64,000 nt of DNA from Bacillus sp. FJAT-26390 (GTDB lineage Bacteria; Bacillota; Bacilli; Paenibacillales; Paenibacillaceae), in contig NZ_MAQX01000022.1 in assembly GCF_001682865.1 (NCBI RefSeq), positions 496,001 to 560,000 of the forward strand, read 5' to 3'. The position numbers were made by a program, and so were the translations under genes. Below the pieces are notes generated by a model. It was not told where the DNA came from, ran no database searches, and was given only the letters and a program-made list of their open reading frames with translations. Of the stretch, positions 47,585 to 56,527 are shown piece after piece (the stretch's first letter is position 1; every line of letters begins with the position of its first letter).

Positions 47585-49207
47585 TTGAAGTTGCGGGGAA
47601 AAACGACGATGCTCATTGGGATCCTTATGCTGTTCATGATCGGAACGTCTATGCAGGCGTTTGCTTATGATGCACAATTGAAATTATATCGCGACGTGCC
47701 GGAGAAGGACTGGGCGGCGGAATCCATTTACCGTTTAGTCTCGCTTGGCGTCGTATCCGGTTATGAGGACGGTACCTATCGGCCTAATGCAGAGCTTACT
47801 AGAGAAGCGTTCGTGAAGCTGCTGGTAGAATCGGTAAAGCCGGTAATAGAGAAAGAGAAATCAGCCGCGCTCTCGGATGTGGCAAAGGACCGCTGGTCCT
47901 ACGGACCAATCAAGCTTGCCTATGATGCGGGATGGCTGGACTTGCTTGTCAAAGACGGCAAATTCAGTCCAAGCCAAAGTATCAAGCGCGAAGAAGTGGC
48001 GGCATTAACCGCCTTTGCTTTATTGCAGGGCAAAACGGCGGAGGAGAAAAAGCAGTGGCTTGAGGTGGACTGGCTTCCGGCGCGCGAGCAGGCTGCTTTT
48101 GGCGATCAGGATCAGATTGACCAGAAGCTTGCTCCTTATGTGCTAAGGACATACGCAGACGCGATTATGAAAGGCGACAATAAAGGCTTGTTCCTTCCGA
48201 AAAAGTCGTTGACGCGCCGCGAGGCAGCCTCGATTATCGATCGGATGATCGGCTTTCGGAGCGCCAGCCATCAGCTTGAGATCGCGACGTTTTATGCGGC
48301 GTCCGGGCCTTATAAGAAGCTCGAGCGCTTCGCTTCCGCAAACGAGGTCATCTTCGATTGGGCGAAGCTCGATTATCAAGGCGCGGGCAAGGCAGCGGTT
48401 GCGCTGGCGCCGCCAAGCGATTGGAAGCAGGCGATTACTGCGGCAGAGAGCAGTACGTCTACGAAAACGCTAATGATTTTTGCGAATACGACGTTTCAAA
48501 AGCTTGGCGATTTTCTGATGGATGCCGATGCCCGCAAAGCATTTGCCGTTTCTGTAGGGGAGGCAGCCGCCAATCCATCATACGGATTTGACAGGGTTGC
48601 GATCGACTTTGAGGGACTTGTGCCAGCCTCCTACAAAGAGCCGCTCAATGAGCTGCTGTGTGCGATTAAGGCGGAGCTTGGCGATGCAGGTTTAACGGTT
48701 GTTGTACCGCCTTCGTATTATTACGCTGGCTATGATTACAAGCAGATTGGCGAGCTTGCTGACCAGGTCGTCCTGATGGCTTATGAATTTACGCATGAAG
48801 AAAGCGGGCTGCCGTCCGCGCCGCTCACTCTAGTGGGCGATGCTGCGCGGGATGCGCTGAAGCATATACCGGCGGACAAGCTGCTGCTTGGCATATCGAA
48901 GCAGGCAAACCAATGGACGACGGGCACGGATGGCAAAGTGGAATTTTTCCGTTCGCCGGCGATTACCGCCGTGGAAAGCCGGATAGCGGCACCGGATACG
49001 ACATCGGTTATGCAGCTGCCTTACTTTTTGAATAAGGTGACTTTTACCGATGCAAGAGGCTCGCACCTGATGTGGTACGAGAACGTGCAGAGCATTCAAG
49101 CCAAGATGCGTTTGGCGAAGGAGCTTGGGCTGCGCGGCGTTGCCTTGTGGCAGATCAACCAGCTGACGGATGACGATTGGACGATGATCTCTTCTTTTAA
49201 CAAATAG
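47585..49207 (+). CDS. S-layer-homology protein with GH18-type domain
   Basis: A 540-residue exported protein from TTG 47585 behind AAGGAGAG. A signal peptide ends near MQAFAYD. Three SLH modules follow to about residue 215 (YRDVPEKDWAAESIYRLVSLGVVSGYEDGTYRPN is the first), which bind secondary wall polymer. The rest is a GH18 chitinase-like barrel of the YaaH/spore-germination branch: YGFDRVAIDFEGL holds the catalytic glutamate, and LADQVVLMAYEF and GLRGVALWQINQL are typical strands. It should be a wall-attached enzyme on peptidoglycan or an N-acetylglucosamine polymer. The normal DxxDxDxE motif is reduced to DRVAIDFE. It is a single-gene unit with its own terminator. Confidence 0.85.
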   Translation: MKLRGKTTMLIGILMLFMIGTSMQAFAYDAQLKLYRDVPEKDWAAESIYRLVSLGVVSGYEDGTYRPNAELTREAFVKLLVESVKPVIEKEKSAALSDVAKDRWSYGPIKLAYDAGWLDLLVKDGKFSPSQSIKREEVAALTAFALLQGKTAEEKKQWLEVDWLPAREQAAFGDQDQIDQKLAPYVLRTYADAIMKGDNKGLFLPKKSLTRREAASIIDRMIGFRSASHQLEIATFYAASGPYKKLERFASANEVIFDWAKLDYQGAGKAAVALAPPSDWKQAITAAESSTSTKTLMIFANTTFQKLGDFLMDADARKAFAVSVGEAAANPSYGFDRVAIDFEGLVPASYKEPLNELLCAIKAELGDAGLTVVVPPSYYYAGYDYKQIGELADQVVLMAYEFTHEESGLPSAPLTLVGDAARDALKHIPADKLLLGISKQANQWTTGTDGKVEFFRSPAITAVESRIAAPDTTSVMQLPYFLNKVTFTDARGSHLMWYENVQSIQAKMRLAKELGLRGVALWQINQLTDDDWTMISSFNK

Positions 49208-49218
49208 GATTAGAGGAT

Positions 49219-49258
49219 AGGACGGAGCAGGATTTTACATCTGCTCCGTCCTATTTTT
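49219..49258 (+). terminator. Rho-independent terminator
   Basis: AGGACGGAGCAG pairs perfectly with CTGCTCCGTCCT, loop of about nine bases, followed by ATTTTTG. Confidence 0.9.
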
Positions 49259-49376
49259 GTTGCAGCCGTAGCTTTAGTTTCTAGCTCTATTCACGCAAGT
49301 GCGGCGCTTGGAGGTGCCTCTAGCGGGACACTCCTTAGTTTTATACCCTTCTATCTTAGTTTCTTCCATCGTTTGT

Positions 49377-50252
49377 TTATGAAGGCGCTTTTATAATGAG
49401 GGTAGCGGGAGATAGCGGATGCTGTTTCGAATAGGCAGCACGGTATTCAGTTGGAGATAAGCTTACTTCCTTGCGGAAAAACTTAGTGAAATGGTTCGTT
49501 TCTTTGAAGCCGGTTTGATCGGCGATTTCTTTGATGCTCAGCGAAGTGGTCGTTAGCAGCTGCTTCGCGCGTTCGGTTCTTTTGCGGCTGACGTATTTAA
49601 GCGGCGGAATGCCAAAATGCTTTTTGAAATAGGAGCTGAAGTAGTTGGGGTGAAGATGGACGGACTCAGCCATCTGATCGACGTTAATGCTCGTATGAAG
49701 GCGGCTGTCCACAAAATGCGCAATGACGTTTAAGCGGTTCATCTCCTCCGTTCGGTGCTGGAGCACGCGAATCGGAACGCTGTCAAGGAAGAGGCTGACG
49801 ATTTCAAGCAGCAATGCTTTTTCGCGAAGCCGGGCGACGATTGAGGTTTGCTCATGCCAAGCGATCAGCTCTTGGAACAAACGAGTCATGTTGTCGATGT
49901 CTTGGACAGGAATGCAAAGAGGGACGCCAATCCACTGGAACAGGTCGAGAGGGCCCGCCAGAATGCTGAAGTGGCACCAATATTTTAAGTAAGGACGCTC
50001 GTTTAAGGTCGAGAAGGAAACTTTCGCATGGGCGGGAGTAAGAAAGAGCTGTCCAGGCTGCGGATAATAATCGTCATCGCCGATTCGTATCCAGCCCTCC
50101 CCTTCGCAAATGAAATACAGCTTGTTGTAATCGGGATAGGAGTCGGTTTCTCCCCAATAGAGCGGAACCAGCGTTTTATGCGCGATGAGCAGCTGCAGCT
50201 GCAGCGATTGCAGCAAATCGGAAAGCGCATGTTGTTCATTTGTCCTGATCAC
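49377..50252 (-). CDS. AraC-family transcriptional regulator
   Basis: A 291-residue regulator starting at a GTG (50252). The N-terminal cupin-type sensing domain (YFICEGEGWIRIGDDDYYPQPGQLFLTPA) is followed by the AraC DNA-binding domain (INVDQMAESVHLHPNYFSSYFKKHFGIPPLKYVSRKR and SIKEIADQTGFKETNHFTKFFRKEVSLSPTEYR). It diverges from the GH95 gene across 95 bases that hold an inverted repeat, TACTAAATATAGTA (50291-50304), and most likely activates that gene in response to a fucose-containing sugar. Confidence 0.9.
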   Translation of the reverse strand: MIRTNEQHALSDLLQSLQLQLLIAHKTLVPLYWGETDSYPDYNKLYFICEGEGWIRIGDDDYYPQPGQLFLTPAHAKVSFSTLNERPYLKYWCHFSILAGPLDLFQWIGVPLCIPVQDIDNMTRLFQELIAWHEQTSIVARLREKALLLEIVSLFLDSVPIRVLQHRTEEMNRLNVIAHFVDSRLHTSINVDQMAESVHLHPNYFSSYFKKHFGIPPLKYVSRKRTERAKQLLTTTSLSIKEIADQTGFKETNHFTKFFRKEVSLSPTEYRAAYSKQHPLSPATLIIKAPS

Positions 50253-50290
50253 CTGCTTAGCACCGCCATCTGAAGTTTTATTGGATTAAC

Positions 50291-50304
50291 TACTAAATAT
50301 AGTA
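50291..50304. promoter_or_regulatory. Inverted repeat between AraC and GH95 genes
   Basis: TACTA-AATA-TAGTA is a perfect short palindrome in the 95-base divergent region and a candidate regulator site. A motif of this length in AT-rich DNA can arise by chance. Confidence 0.35.
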
Positions 50305-50347
50305 ATGGATTGTTCCATCAAATAAAAGATTAAAAGGAGAATCGCAG

Positions 50348-52684
50348 ATGACGCAGCAAGCAGAAAATCGTTTGTGGTATAAGCAGCCAGCCTCGGTATG
50401 GGAGGAGGCGCTGCCGATTGGCAACGGAAAGCTGGGCGGCATGGTTCATGGCGGCACGCATCAGGAGAGAATTGCGCTAAATGAAGACAGCGTATGGTAT
50501 GGCGGGCCGCGCGACCGCAACAATCCGGATGCGCTGCCTCAGCTTGAAAACATTCGGACGCTATTAAAAGAAGGGCGTTTGCGGGAGGCGCATTCCCTCT
50601 CTGCGATGGCGCTCTCCGGCGTTCCTGAAACGCAGCGCCATTACATGCCGCTAGGCGATTTGCAGCTGAACTTCCGCTATAAGAACGAGGACGAAGTGCA
50701 CGCCTATGCGAGAGAGCTGGATTTATTCAGCGGGATCGCAGCGGTTGATTATAGCAAAGGGGGCACGTCATATCGCCGTGAAACGTTTGCGAGTTTTCCC
50801 GATGAGGTGCTTGCAACGCGGTTAACCGCGGATAAACCGGGCAGCATCAGCTTTACAGCGCGACTGCAGCGTGGGAGAAATCGATACTATGACGAGCTTG
50901 TGAAGGCCGATGAGAGTACGATTGTTATGCGCGGCGTATGCGGTGGAGCAGGCGGCTCGGATTTTCGAATGGCTTTGCGAGCGGTTGCGGCAGGCGGCTC
51001 GGTATCGATTATCGGCGAGCACATGGTTGTAGAAGGGGCAGACAGCGTAACGCTGCTGTTAACAGCAGCGACGTCGTTCCGCCATGGCGATCCAGAATCC
51101 TATGCGGTAAGTACGGGAGCTCATGCAGCGGCAGCGGGTTATGAGGCGCTCAAAGCCCGCCATATTCAGGATTTCGCTTCCCTATCGGAGCGGGTGAAGC
51201 TTCGACTAGCAGATGATGGCACGACCAGCCCGGGCGCTGCCTCTATGCCAACCGACGAGCGGCTAACGCTCGTTCAAGCGGGCAAAGCAGATGCGGGATT
51301 GACGGCGCTATATTATCAGTATGGGCGTTATCTGCTTATCTCGAGCAGCCGGCCCGGCTCGCTGCCTGCCAATCTGCAAGGCATTTGGAACGAACAAATG
51401 CTTCCGCCATGGGACAGCAAATATACGATTAATATCAATGCGCAAATGAATTATTGGCATGCCGAGACGGGCAATCTGGCTGAATGCCATGAGCCATTAT
51501 TCGATCTTATTGAAAGGATGCGCGAGCCGGGCAGAGTAACCGCCAAAGCCATGTACGATTGCGGAGGCTTCGTCGCCCATCATAATACCGATATTTGGGG
51601 CGATACCGCGCCGCAGGATATTTATTTGCCCGCGTCCTATTGGACGATGGGAGCTGCATGGCTGTGCCTGCATTTATGGGAGCACTATGAGTATGGGCTT
51701 GATGCAGCATTCCTTGATCGGATATATCCGACCTTAAAGGAGTCGGCACGGTTTTTCGAAGATTTTTTGACGGAGACGGAAGACGGCTTGCTCGTCGCCA
51801 ATCCATCCGTTTCACCGGAAAATACGTACATCCTGCCAAGCGGGGAATCAGGCACACTCTGTATCGGCGCTTCTATGGACAGCCAGATTTTGCATGAATT
51901 GTTTACAGCTTGTGTTGAAGCTGCTAAGGTGCTTGGTATCGATTCGGCGCAGCGGCAAAAGTGGGAGCAAATGAGAGCGAGGCTGCCAGAGCCTGCAATC
52001 GGCAAGTACGGACAAATTCAGGAGTGGATGGACGATTATGAGGAAGCGGAGCCTGGGCATCGGCATATTTCCCACTTGTTCGCCCTTCATCCCGGCAAGC
52101 GCTTCACGGTTAAAGGCACCCCGGAATGGGCGGCTGCTGCGAGAGTGACACTTGATCGGAGGCTCGCAAGCGGCGGTGGACATACAGGCTGGAGCCGGGC
52201 TTGGATTATCAACTTCTGGGCGAGGCTGGAGGATGGCGAGAAGGCTTTGGAAAACGTACATGCGCTGCTTGGCCATTCGACGCTTCCGAATTTATTCGAT
52301 AATCATCCGCCGTTCCAAATTGACGGCAATTTCGGCGGTGCGGCAGGCATAACGGAAATGCTGCTTCAATGCCATGCGGGCAGCGTTCACTTGCTGCCGG
52401 CATTGCCTGCGGCATGGGCGGAGGGTGAAATAACGGGCTTGCGCGCCAGAGGCGGCTTCGAGGTGGACATGCGCTGGGCGAATGGGAAGCTGGCAGAGGC
52501 CCGTATTCGCGCAAGTGCCGCAAAGCTATGCTCGGTTCAAACGAACAGTCCGATCATCGTGATGAAGGATGGTCTTGCGGTAGAGGGTGTTGCCGGCAAA
52601 GACGGGCTGTTTGCTTGGATGGCAGCGGCAGGAGACGAATATGTGCTTGCTGCGCACGCTCCCATCCAAAGCGCTATAAACTAA
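50348..52684 (+). CDS. GH95 alpha-L-fucosidase / alpha-L-galactosidase
   Basis: A 778-residue enzyme, the full length of the family, starting at an ATG behind AAGGAGA. Signatures include the N-terminal EEALPIGNGKLGGMVHGG and NEDSVWYGGPRDRNNP, the barrel motifs NLQGIWNEQMLPPWDSKY and NINAQMNYWHAETGNLAECH (Asn residues that activate water), EWMDDYEEAEPGHRHISHL (catalytic glutamate region), GGGHTGWSRAW and NHPPFQIDGNFGG. GH95 enzymes invert at alpha-1,2-linked L-fucose or L-galactose. No signal peptide is seen, so it acts inside the cell on imported saccharides. AraC control is suggested by the divergent neighbour. Confidence 0.93.
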   Translation: MTQQAENRLWYKQPASVWEEALPIGNGKLGGMVHGGTHQERIALNEDSVWYGGPRDRNNPDALPQLENIRTLLKEGRLREAHSLSAMALSGVPETQRHYMPLGDLQLNFRYKNEDEVHAYARELDLFSGIAAVDYSKGGTSYRRETFASFPDEVLATRLTADKPGSISFTARLQRGRNRYYDELVKADESTIVMRGVCGGAGGSDFRMALRAVAAGGSVSIIGEHMVVEGADSVTLLLTAATSFRHGDPESYAVSTGAHAAAAGYEALKARHIQDFASLSERVKLRLADDGTTSPGAASMPTDERLTLVQAGKADAGLTALYYQYGRYLLISSSRPGSLPANLQGIWNEQMLPPWDSKYTININAQMNYWHAETGNLAECHEPLFDLIERMREPGRVTAKAMYDCGGFVAHHNTDIWGDTAPQDIYLPASYWTMGAAWLCLHLWEHYEYGLDAAFLDRIYPTLKESARFFEDFLTETEDGLLVANPSVSPENTYILPSGESGTLCIGASMDSQILHELFTACVEAAKVLGIDSAQRQKWEQMRARLPEPAIGKYGQIQEWMDDYEEAEPGHRHISHLFALHPGKRFTVKGTPEWAAAARVTLDRRLASGGGHTGWSRAWIINFWARLEDGEKALENVHALLGHSTLPNLFDNHPPFQIDGNFGGAAGITEMLLQCHAGSVHLLPALPAAWAEGEITGLRARGGFEVDMRWANGKLAEARIRASAAKLCSVQTNSPIIVMKDGLAVEGVAGKDGLFAWMAAAGDEYVLAAHAPIQSAIN

Positions 52685-52705
52685 TGCGAATAAATAGCAC
52701 CATGC

Positions 52706-52750
52706 AAAAAACCAGCCTATTCCAGTGCAAGGGAATAGGCTGGTTTTTTG
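52706..52750. terminator. Bidirectional terminator overlapping the MocR gene end
   Basis: AAAAAACCAGCCTATTCC pairs with GGAATAGGCTGGTTTTTT around an eight-base loop. It stops GH95 transcription, and its right part also encodes the last residues of the converging MocR-type gene. Confidence 0.9.
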
Positions 52751-54120
52751 CTCTTCATAGCTTTGCCGATCCGGCAAGCCCCCTCATAAATCTGTTGTTC
52801 ATCCAAATGGCCGTAGCCAAGCAGCAGCCTGTTCTCAGGCAATCTCACGGCGTGTACGGCTTCTTCCTTTAGCCTGTCGCTGAAGCCAACCGGGAGCGGG
52901 TCAGAAAACTCCACGACCAGATGCAAGCCGGCGGCTTTGCCGAGCACCCGGAATTCCACGTCCAGATGCTCGTGCAAGGCGCTAAGCAGCTGCTCGCGTC
53001 TTCTTTTGTATAGCTTTTTCATTTTTAAAATATGGGCATTTAAATATCCCTTCGCCATAAAACGTACCAAGGCAAGCTGCTCGATGCTTGGCGTTTGGTA
53101 GTCGGATAGCTTCTTAAGCTGTCTGCAGCGGTCTACTAAACACTCCGGAACAATCATATATCCGACCCGGAGCGAGGGGAACATTATTTTACTGAAGGTT
53201 CCGATGTAGATGACCTGCTCCGGGCATAAATGCTGCAGGGAATGGACGGGAGCGCCGTCATATCGGAATTCGCTGTCATAGTCGTCCTCAAGGATGAAGC
53301 TGCCGGTGCGGCGGGCGTACTCCACTAGCTCAATCCGCCTTTGAATCGGTAAAATGCCGCCAAGCGGAAATTGATGCGAGGGAGTCACGTAGATACATTT
53401 TGGCGAGACGTCCTGCGGCAGCTTTTGCGATTGAAGGCCCGAATCATCGACCGGTATGTCTTGCAGCACAGCGCCGGTAGAGGTCAAAATGCTTCTTAAA
53501 TCGTCATTGGAAGGGTCCTCCGCCAAAACAACATCACCGGACTGGAGCAGCAGCCTGACGATCAATTGCAGTGCTTGCACGGCGCCATTCGTTATGATGA
53601 TATGCTCAGGCTTGCTGATTACCCCTCGCGTTCGCCGCAAATGCTGTGCGAGCAATTGGCGCAGCTCGAAATTTCCGGAAGGGTCGCCATACGCCAGTTC
53701 CGCGGTTGATAGGTCCATGCAGACTCTCTGAAGAATGGAGCCCCATTGCTTCATTGGGAATAGCTCCAGAGCAGGAAGGCCGGTACGAAAGGAAAGAAAA
53801 GGCTGCTCCGGCTCTTTCAAAACTGCGGACGAAGCGGAAGATTCATCATCAGTCTCCGCCGACGTATAGCCAATAAGGCAAGCGCCCTCTGCTACATAAG
53901 TTCCCGCACCTGAGCGGCCATTAATATATCCTTCGGCAAGCAGCAGATCGTAAGCCTCCAGTATGACATTGCGCGAGACATTAAGCTGCTCTGCCAGCTC
54001 CCGAGTGGACGGCAGCTTATAGCCGGCTTGCAGCTGACCGGTAAGAATCGCTGCTTGCAGCGCATTAAACACTTGGCGAAACATAGGCGCAGTCGCTTGC
54101 CTATCAATAGAAAACCACAA
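52717..54120 (-). CDS. MocR/PdxR-type regulator (GntR HTH fused to aminotransferase fold)
   Basis: The TTG at 54120, eight to ten bases after GGGGGAGG, gives MWFSIDRQATAPMFRQV, the usual start of the family; a frame to 54156 would run through that ribosome site. The 467-residue protein has an N-terminal GntR winged helix (LPSTRELAEQLNVSRNVILEAYDLLLAEGYI) and a fold-type I aminotransferase domain with the PLP lysine in TFSKIMFPSLRVGYM and FILEDDYDSEFRY. It should bind PLP adducts and control the divergent DMT exporter gene or itself. Its 3' end lies inside the terminator at 52706-52750. Confidence 0.9.
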   Translation of the reverse strand: MWFSIDRQATAPMFRQVFNALQAAILTGQLQAGYKLPSTRELAEQLNVSRNVILEAYDLLLAEGYINGRSGAGTYVAEGACLIGYTSAETDDESSASSAVLKEPEQPFLSFRTGLPALELFPMKQWGSILQRVCMDLSTAELAYGDPSGNFELRQLLAQHLRRTRGVISKPEHIIITNGAVQALQLIVRLLLQSGDVVLAEDPSNDDLRSILTSTGAVLQDIPVDDSGLQSQKLPQDVSPKCIYVTPSHQFPLGGILPIQRRIELVEYARRTGSFILEDDYDSEFRYDGAPVHSLQHLCPEQVIYIGTFSKIMFPSLRVGYMIVPECLVDRCRQLKKLSDYQTPSIEQLALVRFMAKGYLNAHILKMKKLYKRRREQLLSALHEHLDVEFRVLGKAAGLHLVVEFSDPLPVGFSDRLKEEAVHAVRLPENRLLLGYGHLDEQQIYEGACRIGKAMKSKKPAYSLALE

Positions 54121-54238
54121 ATATTCCAGTCCTCCCCCGTAAAGCGGTACCTTCAAATAGGTTTGTGAGTGGCACTACAACAAGCCAATTCCCCTTTGCT
54201 ACAGTATATAGGAACCAATAGAAGAGGGGTTGTTGTTT

Positions 54239-55138
54239 TTGAATCGTTCCCGTATTTTTGCTTATTTCGAGCTTGCCATTGCCGCTATTCTGATCGGAAG
54301 CTCGGTTGTCGCCGGCAAAATGACTACCATGCAGATGCCTGTTTTTCTGTCGCAGAGTATGAGCCTATCGGTTGCTTTGCTGCTCTTAATTCCACTCTTA
54401 TTGCGAAAACGCAGCGTTCCGATCATGGTTGGGAAGAAGGATCTTTTGTTTCTGCTGTTGCAGGCGTTTCTTGGCATGTTCATGTTTCGGGTGCTTATGC
54501 TGTATGGCTTGCGGTTTGCGCCTGCAACGGAGGCGGGCATCGTGACGAGCCTAACCCCGGCCATCGTGGCGTTTCTGTCGGTTATTTTCTTGAAGGAGCT
54601 GGTTACGGCACGGCTCAAAATAGGCATCATTTGCTCATTGTTGGGTGTTTTGAGCTTGCAGTTGCCCGGCTGGCTGCTGCCATCCTCCGAGTCACGGCCG
54701 CAGGGGCTGTACATCGGGCTTTTGCTCATTTTAGGCGCCGTTATCGGGGAGGCGATGCTTACCATTTTGCGAAAAATGACAGCCAGCAGCGTCTCCTCCT
54801 TGCTCGGCACCACCTATGTGACCTTTTTTTCGTTCTTAATGTTTTTGCCTTTTTCGTTTGCGGAAGCTTTAACCTACGATTTTGGCGAGTTAAGCTTTGG
54901 GGATATCGGGCTTCTGCTTTACTATGGCATTTTCGTTACGGCACTAGCTTATATCCTCTGGTTCCGCGGCGTCGCCAAGGTTCCCGCCGGTACTGCCGCC
55001 GTTTATACGAGCTGCATTCCAGTCAGCGCCTTGCTGCTCTCCTATGTCGTGCTCCATGAACCTTTTTCATGGGCGCATGTCGCAGGCGCCGCTTTTGTTT
55101 TTTGGGGCATATGGCAGGTATCTAGAAGCACAAAATAA
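54239..55138 (+). CDS. EamA/DMT-family exporter
   Basis: A membrane protein of about 299 residues with ten helices in two EamA halves (LAIAAILIGSSVVAGKM at the start; GLLLILGAVIGEAMLTILRKMTASSVSSLLGTTYV opens the second half; ALAYILWFRGVAKVPAGTAA is the typical end motif). TTG at 54239 behind AGAGGGG is favoured; TTG at 54230 is the alternative. It likely exports an amino acid or related metabolite. The divergent MocR-type regulator, 118 bases away, is a frequent partner of such exporters. Confidence 0.9.
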   Translation: MNRSRIFAYFELAIAAILIGSSVVAGKMTTMQMPVFLSQSMSLSVALLLLIPLLLRKRSVPIMVGKKDLLFLLLQAFLGMFMFRVLMLYGLRFAPATEAGIVTSLTPAIVAFLSVIFLKELVTARLKIGIICSLLGVLSLQLPGWLLPSSESRPQGLYIGLLLILGAVIGEAMLTILRKMTASSVSSLLGTTYVTFFSFLMFLPFSFAEALTYDFGELSFGDIGLLLYYGIFVTALAYILWFRGVAKVPAGTAAVYTSCIPVSALLLSYVVLHEPFSWAHVAGAAFVFWGIWQVSRSTK

Positions 55139-55246
55139 ATCTGGTTTTGCGAGGATAAAATAGATGTTTTGAAAGCTCCATTGTTTCATACTACATAGTT
55201 ATGGGATAATTACTCAGGTAACGATCATCAGGAATGGAGCTTGTCT

Positions 55247-56527
55247 ATGAATAAATTCAGCATTAAGAAAAAAGCGGATTTGGCGCTGCTCTTCTCGGCT
55301 ATCGGAATATTTGCCGCATTTCCCTTTCACGATACGTTTATTGGGGGACTTTTCTTTTCGCTCTTTAGTGCGGCAACGATCGGTGGGCTTGCCGATTCCT
55401 TTGCGGTTGGCGCATTGTTCGGCAATCCTTTGCGGATCAAATGGCCGGAATGGATGGGGACTAACATTATTTCCCGCAACCGGGAGCGATTGATTGGCGA
55501 GCTTGTGAAGATGGTGCAAAATGAATTGCTGACCATCCCGAACATTAAGGAAAGGCTTGACGAATACAACATTGCGGATGTGCTGGTCACCTATTTGAAG
55601 CAGCATGGCGGCGAAGAAGGCGTAAACGATATTTTGCAGCAGCTAGCGGATGATGTGATTACGACAATCGATTTGCAGGAGCTGGCCAAAACGGTACAAA
55701 TCTTCTTGTTTGAGCATGCCGATTCGATACCGGTCGCGGATATCGCGGCAGATGCCGGCGATTGGACGATCCGTAATGGCTACGATGACCGTATGATCGA
55801 ATTTTTGATCCCGGAGCTCATAAAAATCGTGAAGTCGGCCGCTTTTGGCACCGTAATCAGCCAAATCGTTGATTCTGCGATTCGTTCTTATGAGGGTGAT
55901 CAATTTAGAAGAAAGCTGATAGATGCTACAGCGGGCCTGGAATCGGCGAATATTAGCGGCAGGTTGCAGCAGTGGCTGGTGTCATTTTTGGAGAAATTCC
56001 ATTCGGAAGATCATCCGCAGCGCATCCAGCTCAAGGCATTCATTGCGCAATTTGTTGAAAGGCTGCGTACCGACGAGCAGCTGCGCAACCGAATTGAAGC
56101 GGGCAAGACGACCCTTCTTTCTTCTGTAAAGGAAGAGGTAAAGCTTGATGTTTACATACAGCGGGGACTCGAGTCTATCCGCAGTGCCGCGGCAGCGAAC
56201 GCGGAAGGGCAGATTACGCGATATCCTTGGATTGAGGAGAAGCTGAAGGAAGGCATTGCTTATTTGGAAGGCAATGCGGAGCTGCTCAACCGCATCGATC
56301 AATACGTGAAGACCACCGTGCTCAAATGGATGGAGCAGAAGCACTCGTACATCGGCAAAATGGTAACCGACAAGCTGAACAGCTTCTCTGAGGAGGAGCT
56401 TATCGAGCTCGTTAAAGAGAAAGCAGGGCGTGACTTGCAGTACATTCGAATTAACGGCATAGGGGTTGGAGCGCTTATTGGCGTGGTGCTGCATTTGGCA
56501 ACCTTTTGGATCGGAGGGCAAGCGTAA
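55247..56527 (+). CDS. DUF445 family membrane protein, first copy
   Basis: The ATG at 55247 fits GGAG (55236-55239). The 426-residue protein has an N-terminal membrane segment (ADLALLFSAIGIFAAFPF), the conserved GGLADSFAVGALFGNPLRIKWPEWMGTNIISRNRERLIGELVKMVQNELL, a long helical amphipathic middle and a C-terminal helix (GIGVGALIGVVLHLATFWIGG). This is the DUF445 family; members are found near envelope and spore genes, but no activity is established. Its stop overlaps the start of the second copy by one base (TAATG). Confidence 0.88.
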   Translation: MNKFSIKKKADLALLFSAIGIFAAFPFHDTFIGGLFFSLFSAATIGGLADSFAVGALFGNPLRIKWPEWMGTNIISRNRERLIGELVKMVQNELLTIPNIKERLDEYNIADVLVTYLKQHGGEEGVNDILQQLADDVITTIDLQELAKTVQIFLFEHADSIPVADIAADAGDWTIRNGYDDRMIEFLIPELIKIVKSAAFGTVISQIVDSAIRSYEGDQFRRKLIDATAGLESANISGRLQQWLVSFLEKFHSEDHPQRIQLKAFIAQFVERLRTDEQLRNRIEAGKTTLLSSVKEEVKLDVYIQRGLESIRSAAAANAEGQITRYPWIEEKLKEGIAYLEGNAELLNRIDQYVKTTVLKWMEQKHSYIGKMVTDKLNSFSEEELIELVKEKAGRDLQYIRINGIGVGALIGVVLHLATFWIGGQA

